DNA of 59,008 nt. It comes from Candidatus Anaeroferrophillacea bacterium. Its GTDB lineage: Bacteria; Desulfobacterota; Anaeroferrophillalia; Anaeroferrophillales; Anaeroferrophillaceae. Position 1 is the first letter of the stretch. Each line of letters begins with the position of its first letter. Location of the stretch: NCBI GenBank assembly GCA_016933675.1, contig JAFGAM010000046.1, positions 1 through 59,008 of the forward strand. Direction: 5' to 3'. The notes below the pieces were generated by a model. It had not been told where the DNA came from. It saw only the letters and a program-made list of their open reading frames with translations, and searched no databases. Made by a program: the position numbers and the translations under genes. Shown here in pieces: positions 1 to 7,484 of this stretch.

Positions 1-2
1 CG

Positions 3-116
3 CTGACCTCGACCCACGTGGCGGTGATCAACGCCATCCACGATGCCGTCGGGGTGCGCATCCGTCATCTCCCGGCGCTGCCGGAGAAGGTGCTGGCGGG
101 GCTGCGGAGCCGGTAG
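3..116 (+). CDS. Molybdenum hydroxylase (aldehyde oxidoreductase/xanthine dehydrogenase) large subunit, C-terminal end
   Basis: Only the last 37 codons are in the window, ending at TAG 114-116. The readable tail contains NAIHDAVGVRIRHLPALPEK, which matches the conserved extreme C-terminus of the molybdopterin-binding subunit of xanthine dehydrogenase/aldehyde oxidoreductase enzymes, where an N-A-(I/V)-x-D-A-x-G motif is followed by a short LPA-x-PE-K(V/I) stretch. These enzymes hydroxylate aldehydes or purines at a Mo cofactor. The substrate cannot be told from this tail. The HD gene follows on the same strand and may be cotranscribed. Family is fairly sure; subfamily is not. Confidence 0.8.
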   Translation: MTSTHVAVINAIHDAVGVRIRHLPALPEKVLAGLRSR

Positions 117-215
117 GATTTTTTGCCCGTAGAGCAACAATACGTGCTACTACACGTTTGGCGCGCCGCTACTTTGAATCGGGTGGCGGCGCGTTTTTCA
201 TTTGGGGACGGCACC

Positions 216-857
216 ATGAGATGTGTCTACTGGTGTCGACTGAAGACAGGGCAATTGGCCATGTCGTTTGTTGCTGAGGTGGTCGTAAACAAGAAGATGT
301 CTGATGCGGTTCCGACTGCAATGGAATGCCGGGAGCTTATGGCTAGTGCCAGGCTTCCCGCAGGCATTATGGCGCATTGCCGGGTGGTGGCCGAAATTTC
401 CCGGCGCCTGGCGCTGGCGGTTAACAATGCCGGCGGCCGGCTGGATGTTGACTGTATCTACGCCGCGGCTTTGGTACATGATATCGCCCGTGTGGAGCAC
501 CGACACGCGGACCGTGGTGCTGATTTGCTGGAATCACTTGGCTATGCGCGGCTACTGGCGGACATTGTCCGGACGCATATGGACATAGTGGTGGATGACC
601 GTTTGCCGGTGGACGAACGGGAGATCGTCTACCTGGCCGATAAAATGGTCTGCGGTGAACGGGTTGTGGGACTTGAAGAGCGGTTTCGGCGGGCACTGCA
701 AAAATGCGGTGTTGATATCGAAGCTGCCGCTGCGGTGCGGCGCAGGCAAAGCCACGCCTGTCGAATTCGGGATCGGGTAGAAGCCGCCGTCAGACTTACG
801 CTTGCCGAAATATGCGATATAACTGTCGCCGACCGCTTTCCCCTTTCATCAGATTAG
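216..857 (+). CDS. HD-domain protein downstream of a molybdenum hydroxylase
   Basis: The protein has an HD phosphohydrolase core: a helix with AHCRVVAEISRRLA, then AALVHDIAR carrying the His-Asp pair, a second His in RTHMDI, and a late Asp in EIVYLADKMV. The same arrangement is known as the C-terminal HD half of proteins whose N-terminal half is a MobA/MocA-like nucleotidyltransferase and which sit beside molybdenum hydroxylases. Here only the HD half is present. Start chosen at ATG 216, preceded by GGGGAC about 6 bases upstream. The frame stays open to TTG 123, and ATG 261 or 298 are alternatives because the conserved part begins near 310. It overlaps the 3' end of the convergent regulator gene by 9 bases. 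Hydrolytic substrate unknown. Confidence 0.75.
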   Translation: MRCVYWCRLKTGQLAMSFVAEVVVNKKMSDAVPTAMECRELMASARLPAGIMAHCRVVAEISRRLALAVNNAGGRLDVDCIYAAALVHDIARVEHRHADRGADLLESLGYARLLADIVRTHMDIVVDDRLPVDEREIVYLADKMVCGERVVGLEERFRRALQKCGVDIEAAAAVRRRQSHACRIRDRVEAAVRLTLAEICDITVADRFPLSSD

Positions 858-2759
858 CCGCCGCGGATCAATACTCAATTCGTCCAGTTTACGATATAGT
901 GATGTCCGGCTGATTCCCAGTATCCTCGCCGCCGGCGCAATCTTGCCGTGACTTTGTTTTAGCGCCTCAACGATTGCCTGTTTGTTGTATTTCACCATCA
1001 GGGTTCGATTGTCATCGCCATTTTTCCGCTCGTTGGTGCTGGACTTGACGCTGGGTGGCAGATCGGTGATCGAGATGCGGGATTCATCGCTCATGGCAAC
1101 CATATTGGCGATGTAGTTTTCCAGCTCACGGATATTTCCCGGCCATGTGTGTCCATACAAATAGGGATAGATTGCTTCGTCCACTTCCATGGTCGGCTTG
1201 GCCATTTCGTAGCATGAGCGCCGCACGAAATATTCCACCAATTCCCGGATATCCTCTTTGCGTTCGTTTAGGCTTGGCAACGGGATGACGATTACTCCAA
1301 GGCGGTAGTAAAGATCCTGACGGAACTTCTTTTGTTGCATCATTTCCTGAAGGTTTTGGTGGGTGGCGGCGATGATTCTTACGTTGATTTTCATGGTTTT
1401 GGTATCGCCGATGCGGGAGATCTCCTGTTCTTGCAGTACCCGCAGAATGGCAACCTGCGCTTCCAATGGCATGTCGCCGATCTCATCCAAAAATATGGTA
1501 CCCTCGTTGGCCAACTCGAACTTTCCCGGTTTCCCCCCACGCTTGGCTTCGGTGAAGGCACCGTCGGCGTAGCCGAACAACTCGCTTTCGATCAGTTCGT
1601 GGGGTAGGGCGGCGCAGTTCAGGGCGATGAACGGTCCGTTGCGACGGTGGCTGCGGTTGTGTATATAGCGGGCGATAATCTCCTTACCGGTGCCGCTGGC
1701 TCCCTGGAGGATGATGGGAAAATGGGAAAGGGCTGCTTTCGCCGCAGTTTTCAGGATGTGCCGGGAAGCGGAGCCGGATCCAATCCAGGTGCCGTTGGCT
1801 GGTGGTTTGTCGGGCCACAGATTGGGCGGCAGGGAAAGCTGCTCGGCCATAACCTCGAGATTTTCATGTAGCCGGCACAGACTTGAAATGGTCGATTCGT
1901 TGTTGTGTTCACGGGATCGCTGCGCCGATGGCATGGCAACCGAAAATCTGCCTGATGCCGGCTCCAGGATGTCGAGAAGATTTCTGCCGGCGAGTTCCTT
2001 CTTCTTTAATGCCAGAGAATGGGCGGCGGTATCGGTTATTTTGTCGATACGCCCATTTTCATCCACAGTGATGTGGCGCTGATCGAGGAGACTGGCAATG
2101 AGCTTTACTCCCCTGGAGCAGTTACGGAAATTGCGCTGCAGTTCGTAGAGGTAGAAGTTGTTCGAGATATTGGCCGCCCCCAGCAGTACAAGATCAGATA
2201 TGCGATAGTTTTCGATGGCAGGATTTTTATTGCCGGCCGATCTGCCGGTAATGTCCAGTACCCCGATGGTGTTTCCGCGCCGGTCTTTGATCGGTGAGGC
2301 CCAGCATGAAATGGAATGGTTTTCCTTGATGAAATGTTCTGCACCTAATATTCGGAGGGGAATATCTTCCATTAAAACCGTACCGATGGCATTGGTTCCC
2401 TTATGTTGTTCCTGCCAGTTTGAGCCCGGAATCAGCTGTAGTTCGCTTGTCATGGCGGATAAAGAATCATTGTAGAATGAACCGAGTACATAACCCTGTG
2501 GATCGCATAAAAACAAGCCGTAACTGCTGTGGCGCAGCAGGCGGCTCAATCCCACCATAACCGATTGTGAAGCCTTGATCAGAGTCTCATTCTGCTCCAT
2601 CTGTTCGCGGAGCCTGTTTTGGTTGAGGACGATATCCCTGGGTGCCCGCTCGTAGTTTACCCCGTCTTTCCGGCAGCGGTCCCATGATCGGTGCACCACG
2701 TTTTCTATTTTTGTTTCCGGATTTCCCGTGTAGACGAATTTCTCCCACGCTTCATACAT
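849..2759 (-). CDS. Sigma-54-dependent transcriptional activator, AcoR type (GAF-PAS-AAA+-Fis)
   Basis: This 636-residue activator of sigma-54 promoters has an N-terminal GAF sensor region (about 60-215, with HKGTNAIGT typical of AcoR/DhaR proteins), a PAS-like linker (about 220-300) and an AAA+ domain. The AAA+ part has Walker A GASGTGKE at 353-360 and Walker B TIFLDEIGD near 421-429. A Fis-type helix-turn-helix lies at the C-terminus (GKIAPAARILGISRTSLYRK). The sigma-54 contact loop reads GAFTEA (400-405) instead of GAFTGA. A Shine-Dalgarno GAGGA lies about 7 bases upstream of ATG 2759. It is convergent with the molybdenum hydroxylase/HD genes, so it may control that operon; this is an inference from position only. 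Confidence 0.9.
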   Translation of the reverse strand: MYEAWEKFVYTGNPETKIENVVHRSWDRCRKDGVNYERAPRDIVLNQNRLREQMEQNETLIKASQSVMVGLSRLLRHSSYGLFLCDPQGYVLGSFYNDSLSAMTSELQLIPGSNWQEQHKGTNAIGTVLMEDIPLRILGAEHFIKENHSISCWASPIKDRRGNTIGVLDITGRSAGNKNPAIENYRISDLVLLGAANISNNFYLYELQRNFRNCSRGVKLIASLLDQRHITVDENGRIDKITDTAAHSLALKKKELAGRNLLDILEPASGRFSVAMPSAQRSREHNNESTISSLCRLHENLEVMAEQLSLPPNLWPDKPPANGTWIGSGSASRHILKTAAKAALSHFPIILQGASGTGKEIIARYIHNRSHRRNGPFIALNCAALPHELIESELFGYADGAFTEAKRGGKPGKFELANEGTIFLDEIGDMPLEAQVAILRVLQEQEISRIGDTKTMKINVRIIAATHQNLQEMMQQKKFRQDLYYRLGVIVIPLPSLNERKEDIRELVEYFVRRSCYEMAKPTMEVDEAIYPYLYGHTWPGNIRELENYIANMVAMSDESRISITDLPPSVKSSTNERKNGDDNRTLMVKYNKQAIVEALKQSHGKIAPAARILGISRTSLYRKLDELSIDPRRLI

Positions 2760-3175
2760 TGTGATGTCCTCAACATTTTCGGGTGTTTTTATGCACGATG
2801 CGTACCGCTTTCAGCGTTGCCATAAGTACTGAAAAAGTATCGGAAGTATTCGTTTCGTGGTCAAGCCGGGCCATTGATTCCCTGTATCGGAGTGTACCAT
2901 CATTGAGACGGAAAGTTGTAATCACGAATTTCAAGTATCATGCTATAACGTTGTTAGTCAATATTGTATTTTGTCTGATTTCTGCTTTTTTGTTATTTTT
3001 GGCGGAAAAATAAGTGTATGTTGGTTTTATCACATTTTACCTGGTGTTGGTCGATTGTCCCGTTCAATCACTGTCTTATTACAACAGAAGGGCGTCCGCC
3101 TGTTTGCTGTATGATGCATGCATCACCTCCGTGGGGGTCGGTTCGTTGGTGATGGTGGCGGTACATTGCCCCGGA
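2760..3175. other. AT-rich intergenic region
   Basis: About 400 bases separate the activator gene from the terminator of the disulfide reductase gene. The stretch 2930-3030 is strongly AT-rich, unlike the rest of the window. I see only the putative minus-strand promoter in it. A short plus-strand frame (2783-3013) has a hydrophobic tail but no ribosome binding site and atypical codon use, so it is not called. Confidence 0.5.
2934..2961 (-). promoter_or_regulatory. Possible sigma-70 promoter of the sigma-54 activator gene
   Basis: On the minus strand TTGACT (2961-2956) is followed after 16 bases by GATACT (2939-2934), about 175 bases upstream of the activator start. Match to consensus is 5/6 and 4/6. 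It lies in the most AT-rich intergenic block of the window. Confidence 0.35.
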
Positions 3176-3225
3176 CAAAATTATACGAAAGGAGGCCGGC
3201 AGACATTCATGTCTGCCGGCCTCCT
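3176..3225 (-). terminator. Intrinsic terminator of the disulfide reductase gene
   Basis: A perfect 16-bp inverted repeat (arms 3190-3205 and 3210-3225, loop TTCA on the plus strand) is followed, on the minus strand, by TTTCGTATAATTTTG. It lies 43 bases beyond the stop codon of the gene on that strand. Confidence 0.85.
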
Positions 3226-3268
3226 CGGGAAATGCCAAGAAAGTGGGATGCCGAAAATATGTGCCGCC

Positions 3269-4975
3269 TTACCCGGCCATGCGCTTGGCCCACGGCCAGG
3301 CGATGACGCCGCCCTCGATGAACCACACCCGTTCGTAGCCGGCACCCAGCAGGATGCGTTGGGCCTCGTATCCTCGCAGGCTGGTCTTGCAGATCAGCAG
3401 GACATCCTTGTCACGGGGAATCTCGGCGAGGCGTTCGCGCACCGCGCCCAGGGGGATGTTGATTACCCGCTGGTCGTCGAGACCGAATTCGGCGAACTCC
3501 GCCGGGGTGCGGACGTCGACGATGCAGAGGTCGGCACCGTCGACCAGCCTCTCCTTCGCCTCGGGCAGGGTCAGGCTGATCCCCAGGCCGTCGAGCTTGT
3601 TGCACAAAACGTGGGCTGCGGTGGCGATGGCATCCAGCGGCGCGGCAAACGGCGGCGCGTAACCGAGATCGACATGGGGCAGGTCGTCGACGGTGCCGCC
3701 GTAATAGATTGCCGTGCCCACCACGTCGAGGCGCTTGTCGGCATCACCCGGTCCCACCACCTGGATGCCCAGAAGCTTGCGGGATGCTTTTTCGGCCACC
3801 AGCTTGATGAACAGCGGGTTGGCCCCGGTCATGTAGTGCGGCCGGTCGGGGCCGCTCCAGACGGCGGTTTCGATGTCCAGCCCCAGCTCCCGCGCCTGCC
3901 GCTCGGTGAACCCGGTGCGGCCGACGGAGAAATCGAACACCTTGCAGATGCCCGAGAGGCCGATGCCGGGGAAGGGGGTCGGCCGGCCGGCGATGTGGTT
4001 GGCGATCACCCGGCCGTGTTTGTTGGCGGTGGAGCCCAGCGGGATGTAGTAGCGCTGGTCGTTCACCGGGTGCAAGAGCTCGTTGACGACGCAGTCGCCG
4101 CCGGAATAAACGTCGGGGTCGTTGGTGCGGCAGTTGGCGTCAACGATGATACCGCCCTTCGGGTGGCACTCGATGCCCGCATCCCGCGCCAGCTCGTCGT
4201 TGGGGCGGACGCCGACGGCGACGATGACCACCTCGGCGGGAATCTCCTTGCCACTTTTCAGTTTCACGCCGCTGACCGCCTTTTCGCCGGATAGCGCCGC
4301 CACCGTTTCACCCAGCTCCAGGTTCACGCCGTTGGCGCGGATGTGGTTGCCCACGTGCTGCGCCATCTCGGCGTCGAGGAACTGGGGCATCACCTGGTCG
4401 AACATCTCGACGATGGTGACTTCCAGTCCTCGGTGGCGCAACGCTTCGGCCATCTCGACGCCGATGTAGCCGGCGCCGATGAGGATCGCCCGCTTCAGGC
4501 CCTGGCCCTCGATGGACTGTACCAGCCGGGCGGTCTCGTCGGGATGGCGTACGGTGTAGACGTTGTCGAGTTCGAGGCCGGGGATGGGCGGCACGAAGGC
4601 CCGGGCGCCGGTGGCCAGTACCAGCTTGTCGTAGGGCAGGGAGAATTCTTCGCCGCCGTCGAGGTTTTTCACCTTGATCGATTTCGCCTGCCGGTCGATG
4701 GCGACCGCCTCGGTGCGGGTTTTGACCGTAAAACCCTTGGCCTTCTCGAAGAAGGGGGCGGAGCGCATGACGCCGGCGGCGGTCTTGCTCAGCTCGTCGA
4801 TGTCGTCGAACATTCCCTCAACGTAATAGGGCAGGCCGCAGGCGCCGTAGGATACCAGGTGGTCGCGGTCAATCAAGGTGATTTCCGCTTCCGAATCCAG
4901 GCGGCGGAGCCGAGCCGCGGTTTTCGGGCCGCAGGCGACCCCGCCGACGATGACGATGCGTTGTTTCTGTGCCAT
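3269..4975 (-). CDS. FAD-dependent CoA-disulfide / persulfide reductase with C-terminal rhodanese domain
   Basis: A 568-residue flavoprotein of the pyridine nucleotide-disulfide oxidoreductase class. It has an N-terminal FAD site (VIVGGVACG, 8-16), a single redox Cys at position 46 in SYGACGLPYY (the CoA-disulfide reductase signature), an NAD(P)H site (LIGAGYIGVEMAE) and a C-terminal rhodanese domain from about 465 with candidate active Cys529 in LLICKTSLRG. This layout is the NADH-dependent persulfide/CoADR-rhodanese family, which reduces CoA-disulfide, CoA-polysulfide or persulfide substrates during sulfur metabolism. GCGAGGTT is the ribosome binding site about 6 bases before ATG 4975. It is monocistronic with its own terminator. 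Exact substrate is not decidable from sequence. Confidence 0.9.
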   Translation of the reverse strand: MAQKQRIVIVGGVACGPKTAARLRRLDSEAEITLIDRDHLVSYGACGLPYYVEGMFDDIDELSKTAAGVMRSAPFFEKAKGFTVKTRTEAVAIDRQAKSIKVKNLDGGEEFSLPYDKLVLATGARAFVPPIPGLELDNVYTVRHPDETARLVQSIEGQGLKRAILIGAGYIGVEMAEALRHRGLEVTIVEMFDQVMPQFLDAEMAQHVGNHIRANGVNLELGETVAALSGEKAVSGVKLKSGKEIPAEVVIVAVGVRPNDELARDAGIECHPKGGIIVDANCRTNDPDVYSGGDCVVNELLHPVNDQRYYIPLGSTANKHGRVIANHIAGRPTPFPGIGLSGICKVFDFSVGRTGFTERQARELGLDIETAVWSGPDRPHYMTGANPLFIKLVAEKASRKLLGIQVVGPGDADKRLDVVGTAIYYGGTVDDLPHVDLGYAPPFAAPLDAIATAAHVLCNKLDGLGISLTLPEAKERLVDGADLCIVDVRTPAEFAEFGLDDQRVINIPLGAVRERLAEIPRDKDVLLICKTSLRGYEAQRILLGAGYERVWFIEGGVIAWPWAKRMAG

Positions 4976-5011
4976 GTTTTTAACCTCGCTTTCTGTGCAA
5001 TGAATATTGAT

Positions 5012-5135
5012 GATGGCTTCGTAACCGCTTCATATCCTTCGCGGCGCTGCCAGCTGAGTCGGTGCGGCACAGGACGACGCCGCATTTTTTCAGGGTTTGC
5101 GCGCCATGAATATGAAGCAGTTACGGTGCCATCCC
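5012..5135. repeat. Dispersed repeat R1, copy 1 (about 124 bp, inverted ends)
   Basis: The left end GATGGCTTCGTAACCGCTTC and the right end (read in reverse) GGGATGGCACCGTAACTGCTT are imperfect inverted repeats. The interior carries a GCGCTGC/GTCGG block and GCGCGCCATGAATATGAAGC. Related copies lie at 10912-10998, 16836-16951, 31115-31225 and 41030-41135, all intergenic. Non-coding MITE/REP-like element. Confidence 0.6.
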
Positions 5136-5252
5136 ATTTTGGCGCAATCCGGCAGTGGTTAGGGTTCCATCAAGTAGAGGTGCAGCATTGTCCGCGGCCG
5201 ACCGGCGGGAAAGCCGGTGGGTGAGCCGTGATACTCCGTGGTTATCCAGAAA

Positions 5253-7268
5253 TCAGCGACCCGCCGGGGCGAGCACCAGCAGGCGGTTTTCCGGTCGCAG
5301 CAACTCTATCAGCGCCCGGCGGAAGGCGGCGACAGCTGAGAGTTCATCCCCTCCGTTCTCGCCGTGCCCCGGCGCGGGAAGCAGGGTGCGTTCGAGAACG
5401 ACACGCCGGCTGACGGTCAGGGTGTCGTTTTCCTGCCGTGTTTTCCGGGAGGTGCTGATCCCCGGTGCGGTTCGGGTTTCGTCCCTCGGTTGTCGGACGA
5501 CGTGCAGTTCCGGCGGCATGGTGATGACCGTCGTCAACGTTATTTCCAGTGGCTCGGCCAGCAATAGCGGCCCCCGGCGATGGGCCGGCAGGCTTCGCAG
5601 CTCGTCGGGCAGCGGCAGCTCCGGCAATGGTACCGTCAGCCGGCCGCCGCCAAGCGGTTCGAATCCTCGGGGAATGCTGAACCTGCAGGAAACCTCCAGA
5701 GGCTGGTTCAGCTCCGTGAGACCGCTGACCGTTACCGGTGTGCCGGTTACGGTGCGGGCCTGCGGGTCAATGTCATGCAGCAGCCGGGCGCTGGTCCGGC
5801 GCCATTCCGGGGGACTTTGGAAACGCCATTCGGCCCGCCGGTCGGTCGCCGGGGAGCCGCTGAAACAAGCCTGCCAGGTGCCGCCGAGGCGGTTGTCACC
5901 GGTGGGGGCGAGGGTCAGAATTTCTTCGTGACGGCCGCCGTGGCGGTCGCTTACCGTCAGCAACTCGCCGTCGGCGAGCCGCAGGGCCCGGCGTCCGGCC
6001 AGACCGGTGTCACCCGGAGCCAGGTCGCGCTGGTGAAAGGCATAGAAGGAACCCGCGCAGCGAACGAGGGGGACGGTGAAGCAGGAGGGCGAGTGGGCCG
6101 CGGCCAGGGGATCGATGACCAGATCCCGATGGTTGGCCAGCAGCAATTCGCCCTCGAGACCCCGGGCGGCAAGTTCGGCGCCGAAAAGCAGTGCCAGGTC
6201 CAACGGGGTGCCGTAGCCGTTGACGCGGGTCTCCGCCGGCGTCTGCACCGTAAGATTACTGTCCAGCAGATCGATGGGTCGCGGTGCCGTCCGTGCCATG
6301 AGCTCGAGGTAGAGCCGGTCGACGGATGCCGCGGCTTTCCGGGTATCGCCGTGGTCGGCCGGGGTGCCGGTCCCGGTGGGGTCGATGACTGCGGCCGCCG
6401 TGGCCGCCGTTACGGTCGCCGGCGGCAACAATGCGGTGAACCATGCCGTGGTTTGCCGCCAGGTTCCGAAGGTCGAAACCTGCAGGCCGGCACCGCGGTT
6501 CTCCGGCGCCGGCAGCAGCGGCTCGGGGATTTCCGCCGGGCGGTCGGTCGTGGTCCAGACCACCACCCGCCGGTGTGCCGACCGCTGCTCCCGCCGGCTG
6601 ACGCCCGGGGGCTCGACCAGCGCCAGCGGCAGGTCGGCGGGCAGGTCGATGCTGACGGTTTTCCTGGCGATGGGGTCGGGGAGGGCGAACAGCTCCGTGG
6701 CCCAGAATCCCCGGTCGGAAATCAGTGTAAACTCGACTGCCACGGTGCAGCCCGGTTCCACGGCGGGGAAATTGATCACCCGCTGGCGGGCGCCGGCATA
6801 GATGTTGGCCGTCGTTGTCCACGGTGCCGGGATGTCGTTGATCTCGGCCGGATCCACCGGGATCTCGCCGCCGGCGGCGGTGATTGTGCGGGCGGTATCG
6901 ACCCGCACCCGTTGCCAGGCACCATTGTAATTGATCTTGAAGTCGGCGTGATCCTTTTTGCCCTTGTAGCTTCGGATGCGGCAGACGACACGGCAGCGCA
7001 ACACCCAGCCGCCGCTGTCGGCGACGACGTAGTGCTTGTCGATGATCTCGTTCACCGCGTCGGCATTCGGCCACGGTGCAACGGCCGCCGGTGCCGCCGT
7101 CGCGAAGACGGTGGTCGCTGCCGTCAGGTTGACGGCAATGAGGCTCAGTAACAGGAAGAAAACGGCACCGTGGCGCACGGCGCGATGCCGGGCGCCGGTG
7201 AAACGGGCACGGGGCGCCGGCGGGCTGCCGGCGGCGGTCGCTGCGGCGGGGGGGAACGGTTGGTTCAT
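5253..7268 (-). CDS. DUF3857/transglutaminase-like exported protein, catalytic Cys lost
   Basis: The N-terminus has a basic region and a hydrophobic segment (AVFFLLLSLIAVNLTAA), consistent with export. The body resembles the DUF3857 plus transglutaminase-like proteins found in Bacteroidetes and Proteobacteria, and is a distant relative of the protein at 11742-13769. Where that relative has the nucleophile in HGVCRDKAALL, this one reads NGYGTPLDLALLF, with no Cys. A possible Asp remains in LVIDPL. It is therefore probably not an active protease or transglutaminase and may have a binding role. Start is uncertain: the frame is open from ATG 7379 (AGGGGG too close to it), and 7268 is preferred because it places the hydrophobic segment nearer the N-terminus. 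It lies 3' of the TonB receptor gene on the same strand. Confidence 0.65.
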   Translation of the reverse strand: MNQPFPPAAATAAGSPPAPRARFTGARHRAVRHGAVFFLLLSLIAVNLTAATTVFATAAPAAVAPWPNADAVNEIIDKHYVVADSGGWVLRCRVVCRIRSYKGKKDHADFKINYNGAWQRVRVDTARTITAAGGEIPVDPAEINDIPAPWTTTANIYAGARQRVINFPAVEPGCTVAVEFTLISDRGFWATELFALPDPIARKTVSIDLPADLPLALVEPPGVSRREQRSAHRRVVVWTTTDRPAEIPEPLLPAPENRGAGLQVSTFGTWRQTTAWFTALLPPATVTAATAAAVIDPTGTGTPADHGDTRKAAASVDRLYLELMARTAPRPIDLLDSNLTVQTPAETRVNGYGTPLDLALLFGAELAARGLEGELLLANHRDLVIDPLAAAHSPSCFTVPLVRCAGSFYAFHQRDLAPGDTGLAGRRALRLADGELLTVSDRHGGRHEEILTLAPTGDNRLGGTWQACFSGSPATDRRAEWRFQSPPEWRRTSARLLHDIDPQARTVTGTPVTVSGLTELNQPLEVSCRFSIPRGFEPLGGGRLTVPLPELPLPDELRSLPAHRRGPLLLAEPLEITLTTVITMPPELHVVRQPRDETRTAPGISTSRKTRQENDTLTVSRRVVLERTLLPAPGHGENGGDELSAVAAFRRALIELLRPENRLLVLAPAGR

Positions 7269-7484
7269 GGGTGGTTTGATACCTGTTTTCTGCCGAAGGT
7301 TGCCGGTTTTCCGGTGGTGCCGTCGACGACCGCTGGTGGCGGTCGTCGACGATATCCTGCCGTTAACACCATGAATCATACCCCCTATACCATGAAGTAT
7401 ATGTGGAATGCTATATTTTTTGTCGACAGTCTAATGCATGAGCGTTTTGCCGCCGGAGGCAGCAATGCCGGTCGTTTTCGGGGG

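Noticed and set aside
2783-3013. 76-codon frame in the AT-rich gap
   Set aside because: No ribosome binding site, codon use unlike the neighbours, and no similarity recognised; the hydrophobic tail reflects AT richness.
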